NCBI GenBank assembly: GCA_959604475.1
Contig: CAUHBX010000099.1
Coordinates: 1 to 5,225, forward strand
Length of the DNA: 5,225 nucleotides
Direction of reading: 5' to 3'
Source: an uncultured Eubacteriales bacterium
GTDB taxonomy: Bacteria; Bacillota; Clostridia; Lachnospirales; Anaerotignaceae
The position numbers and the translations under genes were made by a program. The notes below the pieces were generated by a model, which saw only the letters and a list, made by a program, of their open reading frames with translations, made no database searches and was not told where the DNA came from. Below are positions 1-4,829 of this stretch, piece after piece. Numbering within the stretch: position 1 is the first letter of the stretch; every line of letters begins with the position of its first letter.

Positions 1-108
1 AATATCAATCTGAGAATGTATAGACTAAATAAACAGGTAAAAATAGTTGAGATAAAGCCTCTTGGCTGTTATAATGAAAAAAGTTATTTTGATATGATAT
101 TTTTTTAG
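1..108 (+). CDS. C-terminal end of an unidentified protein (partial at the window edge)
   Basis: Frame 1 is open from the first base to a TAG at 106-108, giving 35 residues that end in YFDMIFF. The other two forward frames hit stops within the first 21 bases. The peptide mixes charged and hydrophobic residues (e.g. KQVKIVEIKPLG) and reads like the last strands of a real protein. Thirty-five codons are too few to name a family or to exclude a chance open frame in AT-rich DNA. No start can be assigned because the gene would begin outside the window. It lies 52 bases ahead of the next + strand gene. Confidence 0.4.
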   Translation, partial: NINLRMYRLNKQVKIVEIKPLGCYNEKSYFDMIFF

Positions 109-128
109 GTTAATTATTTTGAATTCAT

Positions 129-134
129 TATAAT
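129..134 (+). promoter_or_regulatory. Candidate -10 element for the 71-residue gene
   Basis: A perfect TATAAT lies 27 bases before the ATG at 161. No convincing -35 is present at 16-18 bases upstream (TAGGTT at the 17-base spacing), so this is a partial match. A start near 141 would leave a leader of about 20 bases that still contains the AAGAGG ribosome binding site at 147-152. Confidence 0.35.
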
Positions 135-160
135 ACTAATTGTGAAAAGAGGCAGAAAAG

Positions 161-376
161 ATGAAAAACAGATATCCGGAACCAATAATGAGATTTATTC
201 GTCAGGACCTTGGGCTAAATGAAACAGATATATCAAGGGATGACTATATTAATGACATGCCTGAGAACATAGCTTTCCGCAAAGTTTGCGAGTGGCATGG
301 ATTTAAAGATGGAGAAAGCGATAGGATAAGAGGATGGATTGAATTAATATGGGGAATTGATTTAAGCAGCAGATAA
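161..376 (+). CDS. Small hypothetical protein, 71 residues
   Basis: The ATG at 161 is preceded by AAGAGG (147-152) at 8 bases, a good Firmicutes ribosome binding site, which fixes the start. The product is small, soluble and charged, with no membrane segment or signal peptide. It begins MKNRYPEPIMRFIRQDLGL and ends in a Trp-rich stretch (GWIELIWGIDL, about residues 58-68). The pattern of short amphipathic stretches separated by acidic loops (NETDISRDDYINDMPEN) suggests a compact helical domain. I do not recognise the family with certainty. Small proteins of this kind are common in accessory regions of clostridial genomes. No clear terminator follows, and the next gene has its own promoter, so the two are probably transcribed separately. 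The function is unknown. Confidence 0.7.
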   Translation: MKNRYPEPIMRFIRQDLGLNETDISRDDYINDMPENIAFRKVCEWHGFKDGESDRIRGWIELIWGIDLSSR

Positions 377-430
377 CCATTATTTTAACCTCCTTCATTT
401 TATATCAGAAAAGATTTAGATGTTATTCTG

Positions 431-504
431 TAATTTCCAATGAGTCGAAATGTGTCATATTTAAATGGTATAAACTGTAATTTATATTTGACATTTGGAA
501 ATTA
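431..504. repeat. Inverted repeat overlapping the promoter of the 79-residue gene
   Basis: TAATTTCCAA at 431-440 is the exact reverse complement of TTGGAAATTA at 495-504. The right arm lies in the -35/-10 spacer of the promoter at 488-516. CTGTAATTT also occurs twice in the same interval, once directly at the left arm and once at about 474-482. The 54-base gap is long for a simple operator, but two half-sites bridged by a dimeric regulator, or a cruciform, are possible. In DNA this AT-rich a 10-base match could be chance. Confidence 0.35.
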
Positions 505-516
505 TTTATATATCAT
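488..516 (+). promoter_or_regulatory. Sigma-A type promoter of the 79-residue gene
   Basis: TTGACA (488-493) is a perfect -35. It is separated by exactly 17 bases from TATCAT (511-516), five of six matches to the -10 consensus. Transcription would start near 523, leaving a short leader with AGGAGG at 538-543 and the ATG at 551. This is the best-matching vegetative promoter in the window. Confidence 0.7.
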
Positions 517-550
517 TTGAATATAAGATTTCTTTTTAGGAGGATTAAAA

Positions 551-790
551 ATGGCAAGAGGAAAGACTAGGACAACTCGTGAAAAGCTTAATGCTGCTTT
601 AGAAAAAAAGGAAAAGCTGCAGAATGAATTAGGTGAAATAAAGAAAGAAATATCAAGACTTGAGGAACAGCTTAAAAATGAACAAATTAGCGATTTAGCT
701 ACACTGGTAGAAACTTCTGGAATGTCAATTGAGGATGTAACGAAATTAATAGAAGGCAGTAAAATAAATAAACTAGATAAGGCAATTTAA
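551..790 (+). CDS. Small coiled-coil protein, 79 residues (DUF4315-like layout)
   Basis: The start is secure: AGGAGG at 538-543 lies 7 bases before the ATG. The product has three visible parts. A basic N-terminus (MARGKTRTTREK) comes first. A heptad-rich Lys/Glu/Leu helix (about residues 13-47) is almost certainly a coiled coil. A short C-terminal helical unit (SDLATLVETSGMSIEDVTKL, about 47-66) follows. The same order, coiled coil then a short segment with a Met-Ser-x-Glu motif, is seen in DUF4315-type proteins found on clostridial and Tn916-like conjugative elements. I see this as a resemblance, not an assignment. The basic start could contact DNA or RNA, but that is inference. The gene is a self-contained unit with its own promoter and terminator. 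No neighbour suggests a pathway. Confidence 0.75.
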   Translation: MARGKTRTTREKLNAALEKKEKLQNELGEIKKEISRLEEQLKNEQISDLATLVETSGMSIEDVTKLIEGSKINKLDKAI

Positions 791-807
791 CTAATTATAA
801 AACAAAG

Positions 808-841
808 GTGTATTCCGGCGTTCGCCGGAGTACGCTTTTTT
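808..841 (+). terminator. Rho-independent terminator after the coiled-coil gene
   Basis: A 12-pair stem (left arm 808-819, loop GTTC at 820-823, right arm 824-835) contains the GC-rich core TCCGGC/GCCGGA and three G-T pairs in its outer half. Six T follow at 836-841. It lies 17 bases after the stop codon at 790. Confidence 0.92.
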
Positions 842-942
842 GTTATTTACCTTTATTTGTGATAATACAACGGCTGGTACTATATTTTGCCGCTGAAGGT
901 TATTATTAAGAAGCAAAGCATTTTGACAAATCAGCTAATGAA

Positions 943-960
943 AAATGTTTTCAAACATTT
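943..960 (-). other. Small hairpin downstream of the SRAP gene, weak terminator candidate
   Basis: AAATGTTT (943-950) and AAACATTT (953-960) are perfect reverse complements with a 2-base gap. Read on the minus strand it is followed only by TTCATT. The stem is AT-rich, the minimal loop would open one or two pairs, and it lies about 70 bases beyond the SRAP stop. It is the only dyad seen between the SRAP stop and the terminator at 808-841, but it is weak. The rest of 842-1031 shows nothing I can name. Confidence 0.25.
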
Positions 961-1031
961 CATTTAATAGATGATTTGCATTTGAACTATTATTATTAAT
1001 CCACATAATTTAAGAGTTATACAGCTTCATA

Positions 1032-1625
1032 TTAATTACAGTCCTTACCAACCTTTATGGCAATAAGCTCTGGGGGTATTTCTTTGAGGATAGAAAGTGC
1101 GGAATCAGAGCTTGAAATCCAATCCTCCACTTTGTTTTTTGCAAGGACAATAGGCATTCTGTTGTGAATGCTCTCCATAGATTTATTTGCTGCTGTTGTA
1201 AGTATTACATACCTTCTTTCCCCGTTGTATTCATTCCATATTCCAGCCATATAAAGATTTTCTTCATCAGGCATATTAAATCTGAATTTCTGCTTTGTGC
1301 TATCCTTTTTCCATTCATAAAAACCCGTAGAGGGTATTACACATCTGCGCTGAAGCAGGCTGCTTTTAAACGTCGGCTTTTCTGCGGCGGTTTCCGAACG
1401 GGCGTTAATTATTACACCCTTGTTCCGAAAATTTGGAAATCCCCATATAAATAATTCAGGAGCTATTTCAGCATTCAGAGAGGCTATAACAGGGGTTGCG
1501 TTAGTTGGAAATATTTCTCCTGTTTTAATATTTTCCGAGTTAGGATATTTTTCTCGTATTAGTTTTATTATTCTATTCATTTCCCTGTTTTCAGGACTTA
1601 TAAACATTTCATATCTTCCGCACAT
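1032..1625 (-). CDS. yedK: SRAP-family abasic-site DNA-protein crosslink protein (YedK/HMCES type)
   Basis: The 197-residue product is a full-length SRAP (SOS response-associated peptidase) protein. Known members use Cys2, exposed after removal of Met1, to form a stable thiazolidine link to abasic sites in single-stranded DNA, shielding them at stalled forks. All hallmark residues are visible: Cys2 in MCGRYEMF, Asn74 in INARSETAAEKPTF, Glu104 in RRCVIPSTGFYEWKK, and His154 in SMESIHNRMP. These match the positions known for E. coli YedK (Cys2, Asn75, Glu105, His160). The ATG is fixed by the need for Cys2 and by GAGGTGAT 5 bases upstream. It is divergent from a DNA polymerase operon across a region with two LexA-like boxes, so SOS control is likely. 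There is no signal peptide, so it is cytoplasmic. The family is near certain. The enzyme's activity here is inferred from the conserved residues. Confidence 0.96.
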   Translation of the reverse strand: MCGRYEMFISPENREMNRIIKLIREKYPNSENIKTGEIFPTNATPVIASLNAEIAPELFIWGFPNFRNKGVIINARSETAAEKPTFKSSLLQRRCVIPSTGFYEWKKDSTKQKFRFNMPDEENLYMAGIWNEYNGERRYVILTTAANKSMESIHNRMPIVLAKNKVEDWISSSDSALSILKEIPPELIAIKVGKDCN

Positions 1626-1630
1626 TTTAT

Positions 1631-1638
1631 ATCACCTC
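1631..1638 (-). promoter_or_regulatory. Strong ribosome binding site of the SRAP gene
   Basis: On the minus strand GAGGTGAT, eight bases complementary to the 3' end of 16S rRNA, ends 5 bases before the ATG. It confirms the start that places the catalytic Cys at residue 2. Confidence 0.85.
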
Positions 1639-1660
1639 AATATTAGTATGCCACTAAACC

Positions 1661-1666
1661 ATTATA
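1661..1666 (-). promoter_or_regulatory. Alternative -10 element for the SRAP gene
   Basis: A perfect TATAAT is read on the minus strand, 35 bases before the SRAP ATG. No recognisable -35 lies 16-18 bases upstream (GAGGTA at 17). It competes as an explanation with the promoter at 1717-1744 and would lie outside the two LexA-like boxes. Confidence 0.3.
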
Positions 1667-1689
1667 GATTAAATAGAAATATTTACCTC

Positions 1690-1718
1690 TTGAATGGAAT
1701 AAATGTTCTTATTATGAT
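1690..1718 (+). promoter_or_regulatory. Promoter of the small protein-DNA polymerase operon
   Basis: TTGAAT (1690-1695, four of six) and TATGAT (1713-1718, five of six) are separated by exactly 17 bases. Transcription would begin near 1725, giving a leader of about 33 bases to the ATG at 1758. One LexA-like box (1697-1708) fills the spacer and a second (1727-1738) covers the predicted start, the classic geometry for repression. Confidence 0.65.
1697..1708. promoter_or_regulatory. LexA (SOS) box 1
   Basis: GAAT-AAAT-GTTC matches seven of the eight fixed bases of the Firmicutes LexA/DinR box GAAC-N4-GTTC. It sits one base after the -35 of the rightward promoter, in its spacer. Damage-repair genes on both sides support the call. 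Confidence 0.7.
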
Positions 1719-1744
1719 TATATATAGAACGTATATTCTTTAAA
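1717..1744 (-). promoter_or_regulatory. Leftward promoter for the SRAP gene, -10 overlapping that of the opposing promoter
   Basis: On the minus strand TTTAAA (1744-1739, four of six) is followed after 16 bases by a perfect TATAAT (1722-1717). LexA-like box 2 fills the spacer. The -10 shares bases 1717-1718 with the rightward -10. Transcription would start near 1710, giving a leader of about 85 bases. The -35 is mediocre and a second TATAAT at 1661-1666 is an alternative. Confidence 0.45.
1727..1738. promoter_or_regulatory. LexA (SOS) box 2
   Basis: GAAC-GTAT-ATTC again matches seven of eight fixed positions of GAAC-N4-GTTC. Read on the minus strand it is GAAT-ATAC-GTTC, nearly the same as box 1 but inverted. 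The imperfect half-site is therefore on the outer side of each box. The centre-to-centre distance is 30 bases, about three helical turns. Confidence 0.75.
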
Positions 1745-1751
1745 GAAGGTG
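1728..1751 (+). repeat. Leader repeat, copy 1 (second copy at 2039-2062)
   Basis: These 24 bases match 2039-2062 at 20 positions. Both copies run from the LexA-like box through TATTCTTT into the ribosome binding site, and the likeness continues weakly into the start regions (both read TGGAGC). One gene's leader appears to have been copied to the other. Confidence 0.6.
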
Positions 1752-1757
1752 GAAAGC

Positions 1758-2009
1758 ATGGAGCCTAAATATAGAAAGGTATTTGTTGAGGTATCGGTTG
1801 TTTTCGATTTGGACGGGAAGATGATACCTAAAGCCCTTCGCTGGGAGGACGGCAGGGTGTATCAAATTGACAAGGTATTAGACAGCCGAAGAGCGGCAAG
1901 CCTTAAAGCCGGAGGGCAGGGTATAAGATACCTGTGCAGGATACACGGCAAGGACAAATATCTTTATTACGACGAGCCTAAATGGTTTGTTGAGGCAGAG
2001 AACATATAA
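1758..2009 (+). CDS. Small protein encoded with the Y-family polymerase, 83 residues
   Basis: I place the start at the ATG at 1758, 5 bases after GAAGGTGG (1745-1752). A GTG at 1749 lies inside that ribosome binding site and would add only three residues. The protein is probably mostly beta-strand: KVFVEVSVVFDLDGKMIPKA, then WEDGRVYQIDKVLDSRRA, then GIRYLCRIHGKDKYLYYDEP, ending KWFVEAENI. The order (strand, D-x-G-x-x-x-P, a W-x-x-G-R-x-Y-x-I/V element, a basic linker, a strand with Tyr/Arg, a terminal Trp) resembles the small DUF6504-type proteins near ImuB/DnaE2 mutasome genes. That is a likeness by eye only. It lies 59 bases before the polymerase gene in the same SOS-controlled transcript, which suggests an accessory or regulator of translesion synthesis. 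No catalytic motif is visible and the biochemical function is unknown. Confidence 0.8.
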   Translation: MEPKYRKVFVEVSVVFDLDGKMIPKALRWEDGRVYQIDKVLDSRRAASLKAGGQGIRYLCRIHGKDKYLYYDEPKWFVEAENI

Positions 2010-2037
2010 TAAAAGACATAACTTTAAGACTTATAGT

Positions 2038-2049
2038 AAACGAATATTC
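2038..2049 (+). promoter_or_regulatory. Degenerate LexA-like box before the polymerase gene
   Basis: AAAC-GAAT-ATTC aligns with box 2 (GAAC-GTAT-ATTC) as part of the duplicated leader but keeps only six of eight fixed bases. No good promoter surrounds it: TATAGT at 2032-2037 has no -35. It is probably a relic and not a working operator. Confidence 0.3.
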
Positions 2050-2062
2050 TTTGAAGGGGGTG
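2039..2062 (+). repeat. Leader repeat, copy 2
   Basis: This is the partner of 1728-1751, with 20 of 24 bases identical. Here the shared segment supplies the very strong ribosome binding site (AAGGGGGTGA, 2054-2063) of the polymerase gene. Confidence 0.6.
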
Positions 2063-2068
2063 AACGGT

Positions 2069-3307
2069 TTGGAGCGGGTAATACTGCATTCAGATTTAAA
2101 TAATTTTTACGCTTCAGTAGAGTGCTTATATAATCCCGAAATAAGGAATAAACCTGTTGCAGTAGTTGGTGACGTTGAAAAACGTCACGGAATAGTGCTT
2201 GCAAAGAACTATGTCGCAAAGGCTTATGGGATTAAAACGGGTAATGCAGTTTGGGAAGCAAAGGAAGCTTGCCCGGATATTGTTTTAGTACCGCCTTCAT
2301 ATGACAAATACTTGCGGTATTCAAGAATGGCAAGGGAGATATACGCTGACTATACAGAAAAGATAGAAAGCTTTGGGCTTGATGAATGCTGGCTTGATAT
2401 AAGCAGCAGTGTAAAGCTTTTCGGAAGCGGAAAGGCTGTTGCCGATAAAATCAGGCGGAGAATAAAAGATGAATTAGGCGTAACCGCTTCTATAGGCGTA
2501 AGCTGTAACAAGATATTTGCCAAGCTTGGCTCTGACATGAAAAAGCAGGACGCAACAACTGTGATTTCAAGGGATAAATATAAATATAAAGTCTGTCCGT
2601 TAAAGGCAGTGGATTTAATATATGTGGGGAGGGCAACAAAAAGGAAGCTTAACAAATATGGTATATACACAATAGGGGACTTGGCTAGGGCGGATACAAA
2701 GCTGTTAAAAAGTGAACTTGGTATAAATGGTATTATGCTTTGGCAGTTCGCTAATAGGCTTGATGTATCGGCAGTATCGGAGATGAATGCGGAGCCGGTA
2801 ATAAAGAGCATAGGAAACAGTACAACTCTGCCTTATGACGTGTCAAAGGATAGTGATATAAGGATTACTTTATATGTACTAAGTGAAAGCGTATCGGAAA
2901 GGTTAAGGGATAACAATTTCCTTTGTAAAACAGTGCAGATAGGCTTAAGGGACAAAAATTTATACTCGTTTGAACGTCAGGGACAATTAACATTCCCAAC
3001 AAGCAGTTCAGAAGAAATATTTAAAAAAGCCTATGAACTTTATATGTTAAACAAACCAAAGGAACCTATAAGAAGTATAAGTGTAAGAGGGTGTTCACTT
3101 GAAGGGGCAAGTATCAGACAGATGTCATGTTTGGAGGAATTTGAGGATATGCAAAAGCATGAAGCCGCTGAAGAGGCCATAGACGATATACGAAGAAGGT
3201 ATGGACATTTCAGCGTCCAAAGGGGAATAATGCTGACAAATAAGGAGTTGTCAAACTTAGACCCTAAATCAGAGCATGTAATTCATCCGGTTGGATTTTT
3301 GAGGTGA
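2069..3307 (+). CDS. dinB: Y-family translesion DNA polymerase (DinB/Pol IV type)
   Basis: The chosen start is TTG at 2069, 5 bases after AAGGGGGTGA. An upstream TTG at 2051 would put the ribosome binding site inside the gene. The product is 412 residues. The palm and fingers begin MERVILHSDLNNFYASVE, with metal ligand Asp9 and Tyr14 at the steric-gate position. The second metal motif is SFGLDECWLD (Asp105, Glu106). The helix-hairpin-helix thumb is about 186-207 (VGRATKRKLNKYGIYTIGDL) and the little finger about 245-345. A C-terminal extension of about 60 residues holds a conserved-looking tail (FSVQRGIML...EHVIHPVGFL), longer than the roughly 350-residue E. coli Pol IV. RQMSCLEEF (350-358) sits where related proteins carry a QLSLF-like clamp motif. 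The usual Asp-x-Asp is Asp-x-Asn here. The enzyme copies damaged DNA without proofreading. It is co-transcribed with the 83-residue gene under LexA-like boxes. The family is certain. Whether to call it DinB or a UmuC/UvrX-like clade is less so. Confidence 0.95.
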   Translation: MERVILHSDLNNFYASVECLYNPEIRNKPVAVVGDVEKRHGIVLAKNYVAKAYGIKTGNAVWEAKEACPDIVLVPPSYDKYLRYSRMAREIYADYTEKIESFGLDECWLDISSSVKLFGSGKAVADKIRRRIKDELGVTASIGVSCNKIFAKLGSDMKKQDATTVISRDKYKYKVCPLKAVDLIYVGRATKRKLNKYGIYTIGDLARADTKLLKSELGINGIMLWQFANRLDVSAVSEMNAEPVIKSIGNSTTLPYDVSKDSDIRITLYVLSESVSERLRDNNFLCKTVQIGLRDKNLYSFERQGQLTFPTSSSEEIFKKAYELYMLNKPKEPIRSISVRGCSLEGASIRQMSCLEEFEDMQKHEAAEEAIDDIRRRYGHFSVQRGIMLTNKELSNLDPKSEHVIHPVGFLR

Positions 3308-3312
3308 TAGTA

Positions 3313-3360
3313 TTGTATACATTAATAGTTAAAAATGACAAAAGTATTCCTCTCTATTAA
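3313..3360 (+). CDS. 15-codon open frame with a perfect ribosome binding site (mini-ORF or gene remnant)
   Basis: GAGGTGAT (3301-3308) overlaps the polymerase stop codon and is followed 4 bases later by TTG, opening a frame of 15 codons (MYTLIVKNDKSIPLY) that ends in TAA at 3358. Spacing, signal strength and TTG use match the gene before it, so translational coupling is likely. The peptide looks like the first beta-strand and turn of a longer protein. It may be the 5' stump of a third operon gene that was truncated, or a true tiny peptide. I found no continuation in the same frame beyond about 20 further codons after the stop. Confidence 0.35.
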   Translation: MYTLIVKNDKSIPLY

Positions 3361-3470
3361 GTCCTTTATTTTAGAATGGATATTATAAAACTGAAAATCC
3401 ACTTGAAATTTTTGTTATTATAAGTGCATATACATAACTTCATTTGTATATAATTAATAGATAATAACAT

Positions 3471-3506
3471 AAAATTCCCTATAACTATTTAGTTATAGGG
3501 AATTTT
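3471..3506. terminator. Bidirectional terminator between convergent genes
   Basis: A perfect 16-pair stem (3471-3486 with 3491-3506) closes a 4-base loop, ATTT. The core TTCCCTATAACT pairs with AGTTATAGGGAA and the arms end in AAAA/TTTT, so either strand yields a hairpin with a U run at its 3' side. It serves the polymerase operon from the left. It also lies 10 bases beyond the protease stop codon on the minus strand. Confidence 0.88.
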
Positions 3507-3516
3507 GATATTTAAA

Positions 3517-4727
3517 TTATTTGGTGCCGTCTGGATATAAATCTACATTAAAATACACGAACTGATCATCATCAATCCATACAAAGTCACCGCCAGCTAT
3601 ATATTTCCAAGATGAGAATATTGATAAATTTCCTGTGCCTTCTCTTCCTTTTAAAATTCCAAGTAGGGTGTAAGTATCATCACTGTTCAATCTTAAAAGT
3701 GGAGCACCACTATCTCCGCCTTGAGACACTATGCTAGTTTTAATCATTCTTTTATATAATCCAGGAGCGTCTCCAGTCCAATTAATAGTAACCGATGTGC
3801 TAATTATTTTACCTTTTAAAAGAGCGGACATTCCACCAAGGACTTCTACAGGTTCACCTTCTATTGGCTTACCTGTATCTACAATCGTTTTCCCATTATA
3901 GGTTTCAAGTGAATAATCAACTTGAGTAATAGAAGACTCATCAATTAACGCAGCATCAATAGTAATATCATCCTCTTTTACTGTTTCGGCGGTAACAATA
4001 TAGGATACTTTTCCTATATCATAAGTTGACATTGTAAACTTATCATGTTTGCTACAATTATGTCCAGCTGTTATCCAGCCATATTTCTTAATGACATCCC
4101 AAGTGTCCCTATCTCTATATTCATACCAAACTCCGGCACCCAAAGAGTATCTTCTATTGTTGCCTTGGTTAACAATAAGACTGCCGGGCATTGCATCTGT
4201 CAATGATGCTTTAACACTCATATTTTCTTCAGGGATTTGTGTCTGTATATCAAATATGTTTTCTGCATTTTCAAATTTTAAATGTGCCATGTCTATTCCT
4301 GATACTTTAGACACTAAAGCTTTTTTATTCTCTGTCCACTGTGTTGCTTCGACTATTATTCCATTAATTTCTTGACATATTGCTGTGCCGATAAGCTCAA
4401 GCTCACTGGAAGATTCGTCTTTCCATAAGTTATCCATAGCAGTTTCCAATTGACTAAAGCTATATATAGCATCATGTTCTAAAATGATATTGTCTTGGAA
4501 CTGCTCGAATTTTTCTGGAATATATAGAGTGGCCTTAGCAAGAATATCCTGAACTTTTGGAGTTATAACTTTAATATGTAGTTTGCATTTTTCATATACA
4601 TACCCCCATAACTATCTGGAGTAAGATTGTCTGATAACACAGACCATATATCTCTTTCACTACGTATATTCCTAAAAGTATTTTTATTCATTTCTATTGA
4701 TTCTTTTTGTTCTGCATCACGATTCAT
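3517..4727 (-). pseudogene. S1 (chymotrypsin-fold) serine protease with pro-region, one-base frameshift
   Basis: An ATG at 4727 follows AAAGGAGG (4736-4743) by 8 bases and opens 54 codons that stop at 4563. The remainder is open in the -1 frame down to 3517. Adding one A to the AAA run at 4570-4572 joins them: ...MKNANYILK then VITPKVQDIL... This gives 403 residues. In that numbering the triad is His223 (GWITAGHNC), Asp258 (TIDAALID) and Ser340 (SQGGDSGAPLL), all in consensus context. Residues about 38-150 (SYGGMYMKNANYIL onward) resemble the pro-region of alpha-lytic protease and streptogrisin-type enzymes, which assists folding. There is no hydrophobic signal peptide, unusual for this secreted group, and the protease domain shows a single Cys (Cys225), so no internal disulfide. 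The downstream frame alone could start only at a TTG (4449) or internal ATG without a ribosome binding site. A recent mutation, a sequencing error and recoding are all possible. The family assignment is firm. Confidence 0.85.
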
Positions 4728-4735
4728 AACAAATT

Positions 4736-4743
4736 CCTCCTTT
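4736..4743 (-). promoter_or_regulatory. Ribosome binding site that sets the true start of the protease gene
   Basis: AAAGGAGG on the minus strand lies 8 bases before the ATG at 4727. It shows that the protease gene begins here, in the frame that breaks at 4563, and not within the long downstream frame. Confidence 0.85.
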
Positions 4744-4790
4744 ATTAAATAGATAGTGGATTTAGTTGATTACCGATAAGTTTAGTTACC

Positions 4791-4818
4791 TATATATAAC
4801 AATATAAAAAAGCATCAG
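4791..4818 (-). promoter_or_regulatory. Weak promoter candidate for the protease gene
   Basis: On the minus strand CTGATG (4818-4813) and TATATA (4796-4791) are 16 bases apart. Both are poor to fair matches. The 102-base gap between the Ig-like gene and the protease gene shows no clear terminator, so read-through from the upstream gene is equally possible. The same gap holds a short direct repeat, TTTAGTT, at 4761-4767 and 4781-4787. Confidence 0.25.
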
Positions 4819-4829
4819 TTATTTATGTT

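Noticed and set aside
440..520. 26-codon ATG open frame between the two small genes
   Set aside because: No ribosome binding site, overlaps the promoter at 488-516, and has a low-complexity product.
387..543. AACCTCCTT (387-395) pairing with the AGGAGG ribosome binding site at 538-543
   Set aside because: The strong promoter at 488-516 lies between them, so the main transcript would not contain the left strand. Only read-through RNA could form the pair.
1164..1454. 96-codon open frame on the + strand
   Set aside because: Lies wholly antisense to the SRAP gene. Its product is Cys/Phe-rich low-quality sequence and it has no ribosome binding site.
1420..1743. 107-codon open frame on the + strand with hydrophobic stretches
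   Set aside because: Antisense to SRAP and runs across the divergent promoter region and LexA boxes. The hydrophobicity arises from AT-rich antisense codons.
2051..2068. Upstream TTG as start of the polymerase
   Set aside because: It lies before or within the AAGGGGGTGA ribosome binding site. The TTG at 2069 is correctly spaced and gives the family-typical MERVILHSDL start.
2031..2219. 62-codon open frame on the - strand
   Set aside because: Antisense to the start of the polymerase gene, with no family resemblance.
2350..2811. 153-codon open frame on the - strand
   Set aside because: Antisense shadow of the polymerase palm and thumb coding region.
4049..4375. 108-codon open frame on the + strand
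   Set aside because: Antisense to the protease, which has a clear catalytic triad.
4447..4449. TTG at 4449 as the real start of the protease
   Set aside because: No ribosome binding site, and protease-like pro-region coding continues upstream in the same frame to about 4614 and then in the other frame to the well-signalled ATG at 4727.
4561..4580. Programmed -1 frameshifting in the protease gene
   Set aside because: The junction lacks a standard X-XXY-YYZ heptamer, and no clear downstream hairpin was seen. A lost A in an AAA run is simpler.
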